From the NCBI RefSeq assembly GCF_040954645.1, contig NC_092811.1:84019063-84083062 (forward strand): a stretch of DNA of 64,000 nucleotides. The letters are read 5' to 3'. The translations under genes were made by a program, and so were the position numbers. Position 1 is the stretch's first letter; each line of letters opens with the position of its first letter. Shown one piece after another: positions 35,186 through 45,289 of the stretch. The notes under the pieces are model-generated. The model saw nothing but the letters and a program-made list of their open reading frames with translations, did not search any database and was not told the DNA's origin. This DNA is from Diabrotica undecimpunctata (lineage: Eukaryota > Arthropoda > Insecta > Coleoptera > Chrysomelidae).

Positions 35186-35296
35186 ATTCCTGTGTTTCTA
35201 AAGTTATCTACACTTCATCCGAGGATATGAACTGTTTTACCTTTTTTTGTTTTTTGAAGTGCTTAAGCCTCTTCTTCGTTTGTTATTTTGATGACC

Positions 35297-36375
35297 ATTG
35301 CTGAACCAGGATCTCTATGTCTGCTTTATAGATTATCAAAAGGCTTTTGATAGAGTACGACATCAGAAACTCGTAAAACTGTTGAAAGAAAAGAATGTGG
35401 ATAGTCGAGATATACGGGTTATTGTCAATCTGTACTGAAATCAAAAAGCAAAGGTTAGAATCGAAAATGTCGAAACAGAAACAATAGTAATCAAAAGAGG
35501 TATTAGACAGGGTTGCGTGCTGTCCCCATTGTTATTCAATCTGTACAGCGAAGCTATTTTTAAGGAAGCAATATCAGAGGAACAACAGGGTATATCAATA
35601 AACGGAAAAATCTTAAACAACATAAGATTCACAGACGATACCGCTGTTTTTGCACACAGTCTAGAAGCATTATGGACTACAAATGAACGTTAAGAAAACC
35701 AAGTTCATGATTATTTCTAAGCAACATACAGTAGGAAGGTTAGATATCGAGGGAAAACAAGTAGAAAGAGTAAATAACTACAAATATCTGGGAACCTGGG
35801 TAAATGAAAACAATAATCAAAGTAGAGAAATAAGGACACGCATTGAAATTGCAAGATAAGCATTTATAAAAATGAAAACCATGTTTGTCAATCGAGACCT
35901 TCCTCTGGATCTAAGGATGAGCCTTAATATGCTACGTGTTCTTGACTTTGTTGTATGAAATGGAAAGCTAGACACTAAAAGTGGATAACATAAAGAAGTT
36001 GGAATCATTTGAGATGTGGTGCTATAGAAGGATTTTGAAAATACCATGGATTCAACGAGTTACAAATGCAGAAGTGTTAAAAAGGCTACAAAAGGATTGC
36101 GAGGTCATAAAACACATCAAAACAAGAAAGCTGGAATATTTAGGCCACATTACCAGAGGTGCGAAATATGAGATATTAAGGTTTATAATTCAAGGTAAAA
36201 TCAAGGGTAAAAGATCCATAGGAAGATGAAGAATTTTCTGGCTGAGAAACCTAAGAGAGTGGTATAGTTGCAGCTCAGTAGATCTTTTTAGAGCAGCCGC
36301 CAATAAGGTACGGATAGCTGTGATGATGGCCAACCTCCGATAGAAGAAGGAACTACAAGAAGAAGAAGAAGAAGC
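35297..36375 (+). pseudogene. RTE-type LINE, 5'-truncated at RT domain A
   Basis: Plus strand: CFIDYQKAFDRVRHQKL (domain A), IVNLYWNQKAKVRIENV with one stop, IKRGIRQGCVLSPLLFNLYS (domain B), NNIRFTDDTAVFA (domain C, YADD changed to FTDD), then VNNYKYLGTWVNENNNQ, FEMWCYRRILKIPWIQRVTN, LEYLGHITRGAKYEIL and LRNLREWYSCSSVDLFRAA. The end MMANLR is followed by GAAGAAGGAACTACAAGAAG and (GAA)n at 36355-36375. Stops and an indel after FTDD make it inactive. It is the same family as 13990-16265 and 40020-42238. Confidence 0.88.
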
Positions 36376-36598
36376 TGTTGCTGTTTCGGATATTTCAACT
36401 GGATTTCTGTCAAAATCTTTATTTAATAAGTTGTCAGAGTATTTTTTCTAACACTTTTTGACATCATTTTCGTGAAATATTATTCTATTATTTTTATCTT
36501 GGATACATTTAATCTGAATAAAATCTTTTGATTCCTTTTCCTTATATTTGGTTTTTTACCACTTTGTATACGCTTCTACTTTAGCTCCTGCTACTGAT
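36376..36598. other. Unassigned stretch up to the hAT element
   Basis: Nothing recognisable. It includes the left copy of the 8-bp hAT target duplication (36591-36598). Confidence 0.4.
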
Positions 36599-36959
36599 TA
36601 GGGCCGCTTTATCAATTAGGCAATATAGGTAGTTGCCTAGGGCGGCAAGGTATGAGAGGGCGGCAAAATACTGCACAAAAAATATTTGTATATAAAAACT
36701 AAAATCGAATAAGATTTAAGTGCATCCGTCAATGGAATAGAAGTGGACATTCATTTCTAGAAAACAAATTGCATTCTTTAGGGATTTAGGGATTATTGGG
36801 CCGTCGGTAGCACCGCAAAGGCAGCGAGCGATTATACACTTCAATGTAAATGTATTTTGCGCATTAGGCAGAAACTAAAGTCTATACTGAAACCTGAAAG
36901 TACCATTATAGATATAAGTTTATTTTTCATGACAAAGAGTTTTTACAAGAATTATTATA

Positions 36960-38157
36960 TACATTTTTCTCGGCTTCCACATATAGATGTAAAATTTTGA
37001 CTGACAACTTAAAACCACCTGTTGTGAAATCTCTTAGTGAAACTAGGTATTCCACAAGGGCGGACTAAAGGGCGCAACTAAAGCGTTATACACTGGCTTC
37101 AGCGAAGTAAAAAATGAGCTTTTTTACGACTCTAACGACGAATGTCAAACTGCAGCTGTGAAACATCAAGCACTTTCTATATTTGAAAAAATGGACACTT
37201 TTGAAATGGCTTTATTAGCTGTCATCTGGCAACATATTTTAGAAAGGGTACACCTATCCAATATATCCTATCCAATATTTTATCCAATATATCCTATCCA
37301 ATAAGGATGTCCAGAGTCCTTCAATGGATCTGGGTTCTGTCGTTAAAGAATATGAAGCTCTTATAAATTACCTTACCTCAATCAGAAATAATTTTGCCAC
37401 TTATAAGGAAGCCAAAAAATTATGCCCAAATAAAAAATATAAAGAAATAAGAAAGAGAAAAAGAAAAATTTAATTTGACGAGGGGCCGATGATAAACGTT
37501 TCAACTAGTTATGAGATGAAAATCCACACATTCTATATTATAATCGACAATCTGATAAGAGACCTGAATAGATGTCTGGAATCTTACCGACGTATCTATC
37601 AACGTTTTCGTGTTATAACAGATTTGCCAAAATTATACAATAAAAAAAGTATTAAAAAGGCTTAAAATCTGATCTTCTTCTTCACGTGCCATCTCCGCGA
37701 CGGAGGTTGGCAATCATCATGGCTATTCTGATCTTAGATGCTGCTGGTCTGAATAGTTCTAAAATCTGATACAAATTTATAAAGGCAACCTAGATACATC
37801 ATTCATACATGAATGCATTCACTTAAAGGGTCATTTGGACACGACAGTAAAATCACCAATTGACATATCTAAATATTTAAAGAAGAGTTGATTGAAAGAT
37901 ATTTTTTCTAATTTGACATTGCTTTGCGCATTTATTTATGCAGCGCAGTTGCCAACGTGTCTGCTGAAAGGTCATTTTCGAAAATGTCAAGAATTAAAAA
38001 TAATTTCCGATCAATTATGACGCAAGAACGTCTTAACAATTTGTCGATTTTGTCCATAGAAAGTGACGTAATAAAGGCGATAAATTATGACGACATTATA
38101 GATGATTTTGCCAAAAAAAAAATCGAGGAAGAAATATCTGATGTGATCGAACTGTAA
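36960..38157 (+). pseudogene. hAT transposase relic (ZMYM1-like type)
   Basis: Three pieces are recognisable on the plus strand. NALYTGFSEVKNELFYDSND and FEKMDTFEMALLAVIWQHIL belong to the RNase H-like domain region of these transposases. GSVVKEYEALINYLTSIRNN is next. Finally, at 37924-38157, a clean frame gives RIYLCSAVANVSAERSFSKM, RIKNNFRSIMTQERLNNLSI and DVIKAINYDDIIDDFA, the hAT C-terminal dimerisation domain with the hallmark SAERSFS. The zinc finger and catalytic D residues are not seen. Stops and an RTE-tail insertion (37674-37759) interrupt it. Confidence 0.85.
37674..37759 (-). mobile_element. 86-bp RTE-type 3' tail inserted in the hAT element
   Basis: The insert starts cttcttcttcacgtgccatc and continues ggttggcaatcatcatggct, matching in order the insert at 25938 and the 3' end near 13990. 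TAAAATCTGAT flanks it (37663-37673 and 37760-37770), an 11-base target duplication. Minus-strand, extremely 5'-truncated. Confidence 0.9.
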
Positions 38158-38344
38158 TGACAATTTTTTCTGTTATATCTATATAAACATCGTAGTTTAA
38201 ATACATTTATAAAGTATTCTTGTTTAAATAAAAAATTCTCATTGCATTTTTTTTTTTCGCAAAAGTAATACATGTTTGAAGGGCGGCTACTAGAGAATTG
38301 CCTAGTGCGTCCATTGACCTAAATGCGGCCCTGCTACTGATATT

Positions 38345-38965
38345 TTAGATTCTTTTCTAGCAAACTTATAGTTTTGTAGATCTACATTTGACCTATTTTC
38401 TTGCCACTGTTTACATAATTCTCCCTCCTTTATTTTTTCTTGTACTTCGTATAAACACCACCAGATCTCTTTATTTTTAAACTTTTTTTCTAAGATTTCC
38501 CCAAGCATTTTAATGCTAGTACCGCTAATAATACTAGCCATCTTCCTCCAAATTACATTTTGCATTTTCATTTTTCTATTGTTTATTTCTAAACAGACCT
38601 TCCTTTTCGTATTTCAACATCCACCGTATTTAATTTTTTATAGTAATCTGCGACATTTTAAATTTTTTTTGCATGTTTGGCCTATTTTCTTGCCACTGTT
38701 TGCATAATTTTCACTCCTTAACTTTTTCTCGACCTTCGTTCAAATATCACAAAGTCTCTATATTTTTACACTTTTTTCCTAAGGTTTTTCCAAGTATTTC
38801 AACACTAGTATTGCTAGTAATACTATCTATCTTCTTCCAAATTACATTCGGGCTTCGTTTCATAGTTCAGCTCATTTTTCTATTTTTTCTTTCTGAATAG
38901 AAGTTCCATTTCGTCTTTCAACATCCATTATTTGATTTTTTTATGGTAATCTGCGATATATTTTT
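38345..38965 (-). pseudogene. Tandemly duplicated Myb/SANT-like coding segment
   Basis: Two units with a period of about 300 bases (junction near 38655) share ctattttcttgccactgttt and tcttccaaattaca. On the minus strand unit 1 reads QNVIWRKMASIISGTSIKML, KKFKNKEIWWC and KEGELCKQWQENRSN. Unit 2 reads PNVIWKKIDSITSNTSVEIL, GKKCKNIETL and KLCKQWQENRPN, and starts MDVERRNGTSIQKEKIEK. W..I...I.....S followed by KK.KN is the layout of Myb/SANT-like domains found in transposon-related proteins. The functional call is an inference from this layout; unit 2 has several stops. Confidence 0.5.
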
Positions 38966-39059
38966 TTTATTTTTACCTTGTTATCGAGTACAAGCAATTT
39001 ATGTTGGCTTACAAGTCTTACCAATTATTATCTTAGGTGTGACAATCTTTGTATATGAA

Positions 39060-39425
39060 AAATAGATCATTTTAGATTTCAGACTGCATGTTTTTCCACA
39101 AAGACTACGGCACATCAACAGAGTCCTTGTCGCTTTAGTGGCGATATTTGCAAGGTCAACATTCCATATAATTTTCCTATCTAGGATAGATTCGAGACAC
39201 TTAACCTCTGCTGAGAATGATAGTGCTGTTTCTAGAAGTTTCTCGAACTTTGGTTTGCTAATTTCCTTCCATTAATAATTGAAACAAGGGTCATTTTATT
39301 AGGATTTACTGAAAGTTTTTCTTTCGAACATCACTTTAATACTAGGTTTAAGGCACGTTGTATACGATCAGTTATGCTTACCTCTAACCACTATAACTAG
39401 ATCATCTGCATAATCCATATCACAA
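39060..39425 (-). pseudogene. LINE RT fragment, YADD to thumb (R1/LOA-like group)
   Basis: Minus strand: FCDMDYADDLVIVVRGKHN (domain C intact), then SKPKFEKLLETALSFSAEVK followed by CLESILDRKIIWNVDLANI (normally YLGVILD.KL.W..H) and ATRTLLMCRSLCGKTCSLK. The string IATKATRALLMCRSLCGKTWGL is familiar from RNase H-bearing LINEs of the R1/LOA group. Only about 120 codons remain, both sides truncated. Confidence 0.7.
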
Positions 39426-39486
39426 AATTGTTCTCTTTTGAGCTTAGTTAACTGAAGGTGATAAGAAAACTTCTTAAAAACAAGCG

Positions 39487-39800
39487 AGCTATGTCAATAC
39501 CTTCTACCTTTATTTTAATATTAACTCGCATTAACCATTTTCTTCCTTTTGTCAGGAAGCTTAGCTTCCTCCGTGGATGTGTTAGTTGTTGCTCTAGAAA
39601 CATCAGAGTCTTTTAACAATATTGAAACAAATTGGTCGCATTGCTCCTATAGTGATCCTTTGTTAAGTTAACATGCTGTTTTCCTAACATGGCTGCACCG
39701 TACTGAAGACGACCAATAGTCAAAAATACGTATATACGGTTGCCTTCCATCTTATATACATATTTTAGTCTATTCTTTTCCTTTGTTGCTAGCTATGCCA
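39487..39800. repeat. Second locus of the R355 dispersed repeat
   Basis: Shares with 5346-5760, in the same order and orientation: tacctttattttaatattaa followed by ctcgcattaacc, tccgtggatgtgttagttgt, cagagtcttttaacaatatt, cattgctcctatagtgatcc, ggctgcaccgtactgaagac and acgtatatacggttgccttc, ending at cctttgttgctagctatgcc. It is flanked at both ends by the same gctatgYc(g/a)at(a/t) motif, as expected for one repeat unit excised from a tandem array. Confidence 0.75.
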
Positions 39801-40019
39801 ATTCCTATTAGTAATAAATGAGACAAACATTTCAATTCGCACAAAAACCCCCAAAAAAAATAGTAGAAAAAGTTTAAAAGCAAAATTACTAATATGTATA
39901 TAGTTACTTACTTATTATGTTTTTCCTGGAATACGCAGCATTTTTGTCATTTGTAGTAATATGCAATAACAAAAAAATTAATAAAATAAATAATTTATTA
40001 TGAGATTAAAATACAAAAA

Positions 40020-42238
40020 ATGATTTGTCCTCCAAGCACTTCTTCTTCTCATTGCGCCGTCTCCTTTCGAAGATTGGCGATCCAAATGGCAATTGTAGTT
40101 TTGGAAACTGCTGCGCGAAAGATCTCTGCGGATGAGCGGTCGAACCATCTCCTCAGGTCTTTCAGCCACGAGTTCTGGCGTCTTCCTACTGATCTTTTGC
40201 CCTGTACTTTTCCTTCCAGTATAACTTGAAGTAATTCATATCTTTCGCCTCTCAGCACATGACCCAAGTATTGCATTTTCCTCTCTTTGATTATTCTTAG
40301 TAATTCTTTTTGTTTACACATGCGACGAAGTACCTCAACATTAGTAACTCTTTGTACCCATGGAATCCTCAACATTCGTCTGTATATATACATCTCAAAG
40401 GCATCTATTCTTTTTTCTATTTCAGAGTCCATTGTCCAACTTTCACAGCCATACAGTAATACAGAAAAAAAGTAACATCTGATCATTCGGATTCTAAGCT
40501 GTAGACTAAGGTCTGATCTTGTAAAAAATGTTTTAATGCTCATGAATGTTTTCCTTGCTTGTTCGATTCTTGATAGGGTTTCTTTTTTTGGATTACACTG
40601 ACTATTGATATTTGTTCCCAAATATTTTATGGAATTTACCTGTTCTATTATTTGACCCTTGGCATACACCTGTACGTTTATTGGTGTCTTTGAAAATACT
40701 AAAGTTTTAGTTTTGGAAACGTTTAGATGTAAACCGAACATTTCGCTGTGGTGAACTACCGCATTTATTATATTTTGTAGTTCTTGTGCGTTGCTTGCTA
40801 TTAAGACGGTATCATCAGCATATCTGATCTTGTCTATGCTGATTCCGTTAATCTTACTTCCGCCTAGGACCTCGTCTAATGCTTCTCTGAATATAGACTC
40901 CGAATACAAATTAAAGAGTAGCGGTGATAAGACGTAACCCTGTCTCACTCCTCGTCGGATTTGTATGTCTTCGGATGTTGTGTGCTCTATTTCAATTGTT
41001 GCCGTTTGGTGCCAGTATAGTTCTGAGATAATTCGCAAGTCTTGTTCGTCAACTCCAGTTGTTCTCAGAATTTCGATCATCTTTTGATGGTTAACGCAGT
41101 CAAATGCTTTTCGATAGTCAATAAAACATGCATATACATCTACATTTATGTCTCTGCATCGTTGCGTTAACACATTTAAAGCAAAAAGAGCCTCTCGTGT
41201 TCCCAATCCGTTTCGAAATCCGAATTGAGTGTCACTCATCTGGAACTCGCACTTCTTGTAAATTCGTGTATGGATAATTCTGAGAAAAGTTTTAAGGACA
41301 TGAGACATCAATCTTAATATTCGATAATCATCGCATTGTGAGAAATTCGATTTTTTTGGTAATGCTACGAATGTTGATTTTAGCCAGTCTGTTGGTATTT
41401 TACCTGTGTCATATATCTTATTGAATAGTGCTGTTATTAAATCTAGGCTTTTACTTTCGTTATCTGCAATTAGTTTAAGTGTTTCGACATTGATATTGTC
41501 TGGACCGCTGGCTTTTCCATCTTTCTGAGATTTTACTGCATGAATCACTTCTTCTTCGGTTATTTCTGGGCCTTTTTCATTTATTCGATTATCTGTGGAT
41601 GGTGGACAACAAGGTCTATCGTCGTCAAAAAGAGTTTGTATGTATTCCTTCCATCTCTCTAGTTTGTCTTCTGTACCCATAATTATTTCGTTATTATCAT
41701 TTTTTAATATTGTTGCTTGTCTCTTTTTGTGTCTACCTGTCATTTCTTTTACTTTTTTATGAATATTAAAGGTGTCGTATTTTTCCTGAAGTTGTTCGAT
41801 TTCTAGGCATTTTGTTGACATCCAGTTTTCTTTCGACTCCCTGCACTTTTTTCTAATGATTTTGTTGATTCGCTTGTATTCTATTGGGCTTGTTTTATGT
41901 TTATGTCTTACGTCCATGAGGTCCATGATCTCTTGCGTTATCCATTCATGTTTTTTGTTGTGTTTTATGAACCCGATGTCTTCTTCTTGTATCTTTGTTA
42001 TTTTTGTTTTTAGAGCAGTCCATGTTACTTCAATGTCTGTCTGTACCAAGTTTTCGATCGTTTTTATTTCTTCCTCAAGCTTGATACTTATTTCTTTTTT
42101 CTGTTCAGGGTTCTTCAGTTGTGAGATGTCTATTTTTCTTGTCACTGTTTTCTTTTTGACTTTGAGAAATCTTTTTAATCTAAAATCCATTATAACTGGA
42201 TTGTGATCGCTATGTATATCAGCTCCAGGGTATCAGCA
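40020..42238 (-). mobile_element. RTE-type LINE, 5'-truncated, best-preserved copy of the window
   Basis: The element runs on the minus strand from the last endonuclease motif (YPGADIHSDHNPV near 42190-42235) to a GAGAAGAAGAAGTG 3' end near 40030. The reading frame is uninterrupted from the truncation point to its natural stop at 40049. Lack of stops or frameshifts over 2.1 kb contrasts with every other LINE here and suggests a young insertion. The 5' endonuclease is missing, so it is not autonomous. Target duplications were not resolved. Confidence 0.88.
40049..42190 (-). CDS. RTE-type reverse transcriptase, 713-codon open frame
   Basis: The frame is open beyond its first ATG (MDFRLKRF) to the truncated end of the element, so this ATG is internal. 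Domains by residue: coiled, charged linker 1-190 (WKEYIQTLFDDD near 185); RT fingers near 215-300 (QKDGKASGPDNINVETLKLI, STFVALPKKSNF, MSDTQFGFRNGLGTREALFA); domain A near 340 (VYACFIDYRKAFDCVN); domain B near 410 (IRRGVRQGYVLSPLLFNLYS); domain C near 445 (IRYADDTVLIA, catalytic Asp pair intact). The thumb and tail give NSIKYLGTNINSQCNPKK, LLYGCESWTMDSE, FEMYIYRRMLRIPWVQRVTN and WLKDLRRW. Similar motifs occur in BovB/RTE elements. Its RT could still be functional as protein, though no promoter remains. Confidence 0.9.
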   Translation of the reverse strand: MDFRLKRFLKVKKKTVTRKIDISQLKNPEQKKEISIKLEEEIKTIENLVQTDIEVTWTALKTKITKIQEEDIGFIKHNKKHEWITQEIMDLMDVRHKHKTSPIEYKRINKIIRKKCRESKENWMSTKCLEIEQLQEKYDTFNIHKKVKEMTGRHKKRQATILKNDNNEIIMGTEDKLERWKEYIQTLFDDDRPCCPPSTDNRINEKGPEITEEEVIHAVKSQKDGKASGPDNINVETLKLIADNESKSLDLITALFNKIYDTGKIPTDWLKSTFVALPKKSNFSQCDDYRILRLMSHVLKTFLRIIHTRIYKKCEFQMSDTQFGFRNGLGTREALFALNVLTQRCRDINVDVYACFIDYRKAFDCVNHQKMIEILRTTGVDEQDLRIISELYWHQTATIEIEHTTSEDIQIRRGVRQGYVLSPLLFNLYSESIFREALDEVLGGSKINGISIDKIRYADDTVLIASNAQELQNIINAVVHHSEMFGLHLNVSKTKTLVFSKTPINVQVYAKGQIIEQVNSIKYLGTNINSQCNPKKETLSRIEQARKTFMSIKTFFTRSDLSLQLRIRMIRCYFFSVLLYGCESWTMDSEIEKRIDAFEMYIYRRMLRIPWVQRVTNVEVLRRMCKQKELLRIIKERKMQYLGHVLRGERYELLQVILEGKVQGKRSVGRRQNSWLKDLRRWFDRSSAEIFRAAVSKTTIAIWIANLRKETAQ

Positions 42239-42539
42239 TTAACACATTAAAAATATACCTACTTGGTAAAGTCTGCATGGAGTATATATATTTATATACA
42301 TTCATTTTACATAATACACTCATGGATAAAAATATCGAATATTTTGGAATTTTTCTTTTTTGAAAATAAATTCTTGTCAATCAAGTCGTTTATTATGAAA
42401 CAGAGTTTATTTTAACAATGTTTAATAAACAATTTTAGGGTTTTATGCGGGATAAAATTGCGAAAAATTAATATTGCTTCATGCTAGGTAAATAAGGTTT
42501 TTTTACTCTAAACTTAAATTGCTTAAACAAGTCGTTTTA
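42239..42539. other. Unassigned stretch
   Basis: Between the RTE copy and the Tc1-like element. cactcatggataaaaatatc near 42328 may be the outer end of the Tc1-like element, but its partner was not found. Confidence 0.3.
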
Positions 42540-44130
42540 ATTAAAACAAGTGCATGTTCAGTAACGAGTTTTCCCCCTCTACCTCGTATTACTGCTTGCA
42601 TACCTCTCGGCATGCTTACAAGTAAATTTTGGACATACCCTGCTCTATTGTATTTGGAACGGGATTTGTTTGTCGTATGCGGCGTTTTAGCTTATCCCAC
42701 ATTAAAGGCTCTATGGCCTCTATGTGCTCTATTGGATTTAAATCCGGACTAAATAGTGGGCATGGGCAATCCAATCTTCGGATTTGATTCTCATCAAGAT
42801 AATTACTTACCGTGGCAGCGGCATGTGGTCGAGCATTATAGTGCATTAACATGAATCTGCCAAATCTAATGTAACCAACATATGTTAACCACCAGTTATC
42901 CGTCCAATCACTTCCACAAGTGCGGTGCGTCCCTCCCAACTAATACCTCCTCAAAGCAATATGCCACTATAGTTCGTCCCAAACCCTTCTTTCAGTGCGT
43001 CATAGTTGATCGAATTCTCTCTAACACATTAAGCTAGAAGTGACAGAAAAAAACGTGAGTCTGTGATTATTATACATAGAACTTAGAAAATTATTTATCG
43101 TAAAGCTAATTCTACTTACGGGTGTATAATTGGTTGGAGTTTAGAATACGCTAAATAGATATCCAATCGATGATGCGCATAAATATAATTTGACGCAGAA
43201 GGTCTCGATCTTGACAGTACTTTCACAACGTCAACTGATAAAATAATTGTCATTCCTGGTTAGTATTATCAGACATTTTACAGTGAAAATTTAATTTTGT
43301 ATTTATTGTCATAAAAATATTTTAAATATGTCGAGATATATCGAGAAAGAACAAAGACAAATATTAAAATTATTAAATTATTTTCAATTAGAAAAAGAGG
43401 GATTACTATCCTGCAACTGTCAAATTTAACTAAAATGACATGCAATAATTCTCGACATTCTTAAAATCCTATATTATGTCAAAATTAGTGACGCACTGAA
43501 AGAAGGGTTTGGGACAGACTGTACCTCCAAAACTAACGGTCTGGGCAAGATTGCAGGTGGCGAATCGTTCTCCAACTCTTCTGTAGACGTGGTTTCGACC
43601 ATCTGGCTTATCTAATATTATTGTGGCCTCATCAGTGAAAAGAACATTTTTCCAGTTGTCGATATTCCAATAGATATGTGTTCTTACAAATTCTAAACGA
43701 CGAGCTTTATAATTTTGGAGAAGTCTTCGTCTTCCACGAAGAAATCGTGGAACTTTTGCAGGGCGTCTTGGCTTTAAGTTTGCTTCTTTTAATCTTAGCC
43801 CATTTCTGAGGTGCATTGATGTCAATGAGCGATTTCTTGTAGAATTATGAACCCAAAAATGGCCATCAATTGCGGTTGTGCACCTTGGGCGTCCTTGACC
43901 AGGTCCTCGTACAAAATTGCCTGTCCATGGTACCTTTTTAAAATGTTTGAAACTGTAGATTAACTACTCCTGAGACTCCGTGCGATATTTTTTTGTTTAC
44001 AAAAGAATATCGCTCGCACGGACGCAAATGCGCTTCCTCGTACACAATTACAATCTCTTCTGCTTGGGCTTCATCGCAGTGTTGAATTGGTGGAATATTT
44101 AAAAATAACCGAATTACTATGGTTTTTCAT
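42540..44130 (-). pseudogene. Tc1-like transposase gene, split by a MITE
   Basis: Minus strand, in order: a decayed helix-turn-helix region near 43900-44050 with GPGQGRPR-type linker, then HNSTRNRSLTSMHLRNGLRL, ARRLEFVRTHIYWNIDNWKN, VLFTDEATIILDKPDGRNHV (first D intact), RVGERFATCNLAQTVSFGG. Here the 550-bp MITE intervenes (42972-43521). The frame resumes near 42950 with ISWEG-like remains, FMLMHYNARPHAAATVSNYL (second D now Y), and SPDLNPIEHIE with the final E present. Dead through Asp-to-Tyr change, insertion and frameshifts. Terminal inverted repeats not identified. Confidence 0.85.
42972..43521. mobile_element. 550-bp MITE with ~35-bp terminal inverted repeats and TA target
   Basis: The left end gttcgtcccaaacccttctt and the right end, as complement cagtctgtcccaaaccctt, continue together as tcagtgcgtca, about 35 bases of inverted repeat. 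TA lies on both outer sides (42970-42971, 43522-43523). The interior has no coding capacity. TA duplication and size fit a Tc1/mariner-type MITE. Confidence 0.88.
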
Positions 44131-44865
44131 TTACGTGAAGAAGTTTTTTTATGATAAACGTCAAAACATTTCAAACCAATTGAGTACATCAGGCTACTAT
44201 ATGAGTAAAATCAGTAATCTAAAATTATTTTGAAATAATAGTGACTACAAAAAAGCTGTCAGTTTTCAATTATTATTTTTGTTCAACCAATAAGAACTTT
44301 CTTTAAGCTCTTTCAATAGCATAAAGTTCGGCGTTGTCGATAGATATAAAATTTGGTAATTTAAAAGACTTGCAATATTTTATATTAGCAACATCACAAC
44401 CGTAAATGTGTTTATAGTTGATAAATTCAGATAAAATTAATTCTATAATTTGTTTCAACATAACACATTATGCATTTGTTAATAACAGTTGTGAATTTTA
44501 ACTCAAATTTCTATTCGTCGTAACTTTTCAACCGTAAGCTGGATGTGTCTCATGTTTTGGTCAAATATTACACTACCACCACCTAATCAACTGATTTATT
44601 AAAGCTAAAAAAAATGAATCAATTTTTAAAGAATTGGCATTCTTAGAAAAAATTTCTCTAATATATCTCTAATAGGAATTTTACAAATTAGACAAATAGA
44701 CAATTGAAATGGCATATTTATTTTTATCTACTATCAATTAAAAGTTTGGAAAAATGCAACTTAGACATTAAAAAATTTTTAAATATTGATTTACGTTTGA
44801 AACGTTTGACGATACGTTCTTGAAATCGTCTTTGATTTTCTCTGCTGACAGGCCTTCCATTTCCG

Positions 44866-44867
<2 letters not shown>
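44131..44867. other. Unassigned A+T-rich stretch
   Basis: Nothing recognised. Confidence 0.35.

Positions 44868-44908
<41 letters not shown>
44868..44908. repeat. (CA)n microsatellite
   Basis: About 20 CA units, turning into CGCGCACACG at its right end. Confidence 0.95.
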
Positions 44909-44911
<3 letters not shown>

Positions 44912-45289
44912 GCACACGAACACGCACTGACCCTTCAAGCTATACCCAACCACCCCTCCCCATCGCAGGACATAACGAATGAGGAGGCTTTGTACTGAAA
45001 GTTACTTTGGATGCCTTGGGCAATTGGACATCCTCTATTTTACTTTATGTGGTTAAGCCACCTGATTTTAGGGGTAGTTAGAAGAACTTTTTTTCCCTAT
45101 GAATGACTGAAGTTCATTTTTACATGATTTTAGACGTGTCCCAAAATGTGTGTTCCGGACAGCGAGTCACGGACCTAAGTCGGTGACTCAGTGCTTGGTC
45201 ACTCAGCCGCCGAATTGGCAAAATAATTTTTGTTATAAGTATTAAAAATAAAAATAACTAAATAAAAGAAATAAAATATAAGGATAGGG
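44909..45289. other. Unassigned stretch
   Basis: No motif seen. An A-rich run near 45244-45282 lies beside the 3' end of the jockey element but on the wrong strand for its tail. Confidence 0.3.

Larger units (their letters stand above)
36599..38333 (+). mobile_element. hAT-superfamily DNA transposon, 1735 bp, with 8-bp target duplication
   Basis: CTACTGAT occurs at 36591-36598 and 38334-38341 directly outside the element. The ends are tagggccgctttatcaatta at the left and, as complement, cagggccgcatttaggtcaa at the right: short imperfect terminal inverted repeats sharing AGGGCCGC. The 8-bp duplication defines hAT-type integration. Internally it keeps the transposase relics described separately. 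Its length, well below an autonomous element of about 3 kb, points to internal deletion. Confidence 0.92.

Noticed and set aside
36355..36375. (GAA)n as an independent microsatellite
   Set aside because: It is the 3' tail of the RTE-type copy, as at 25938, 37674 and 63132.
41856..42206. 116-codon plus-strand frame
   Set aside because: Antisense to the intact RTE-type RT frame.
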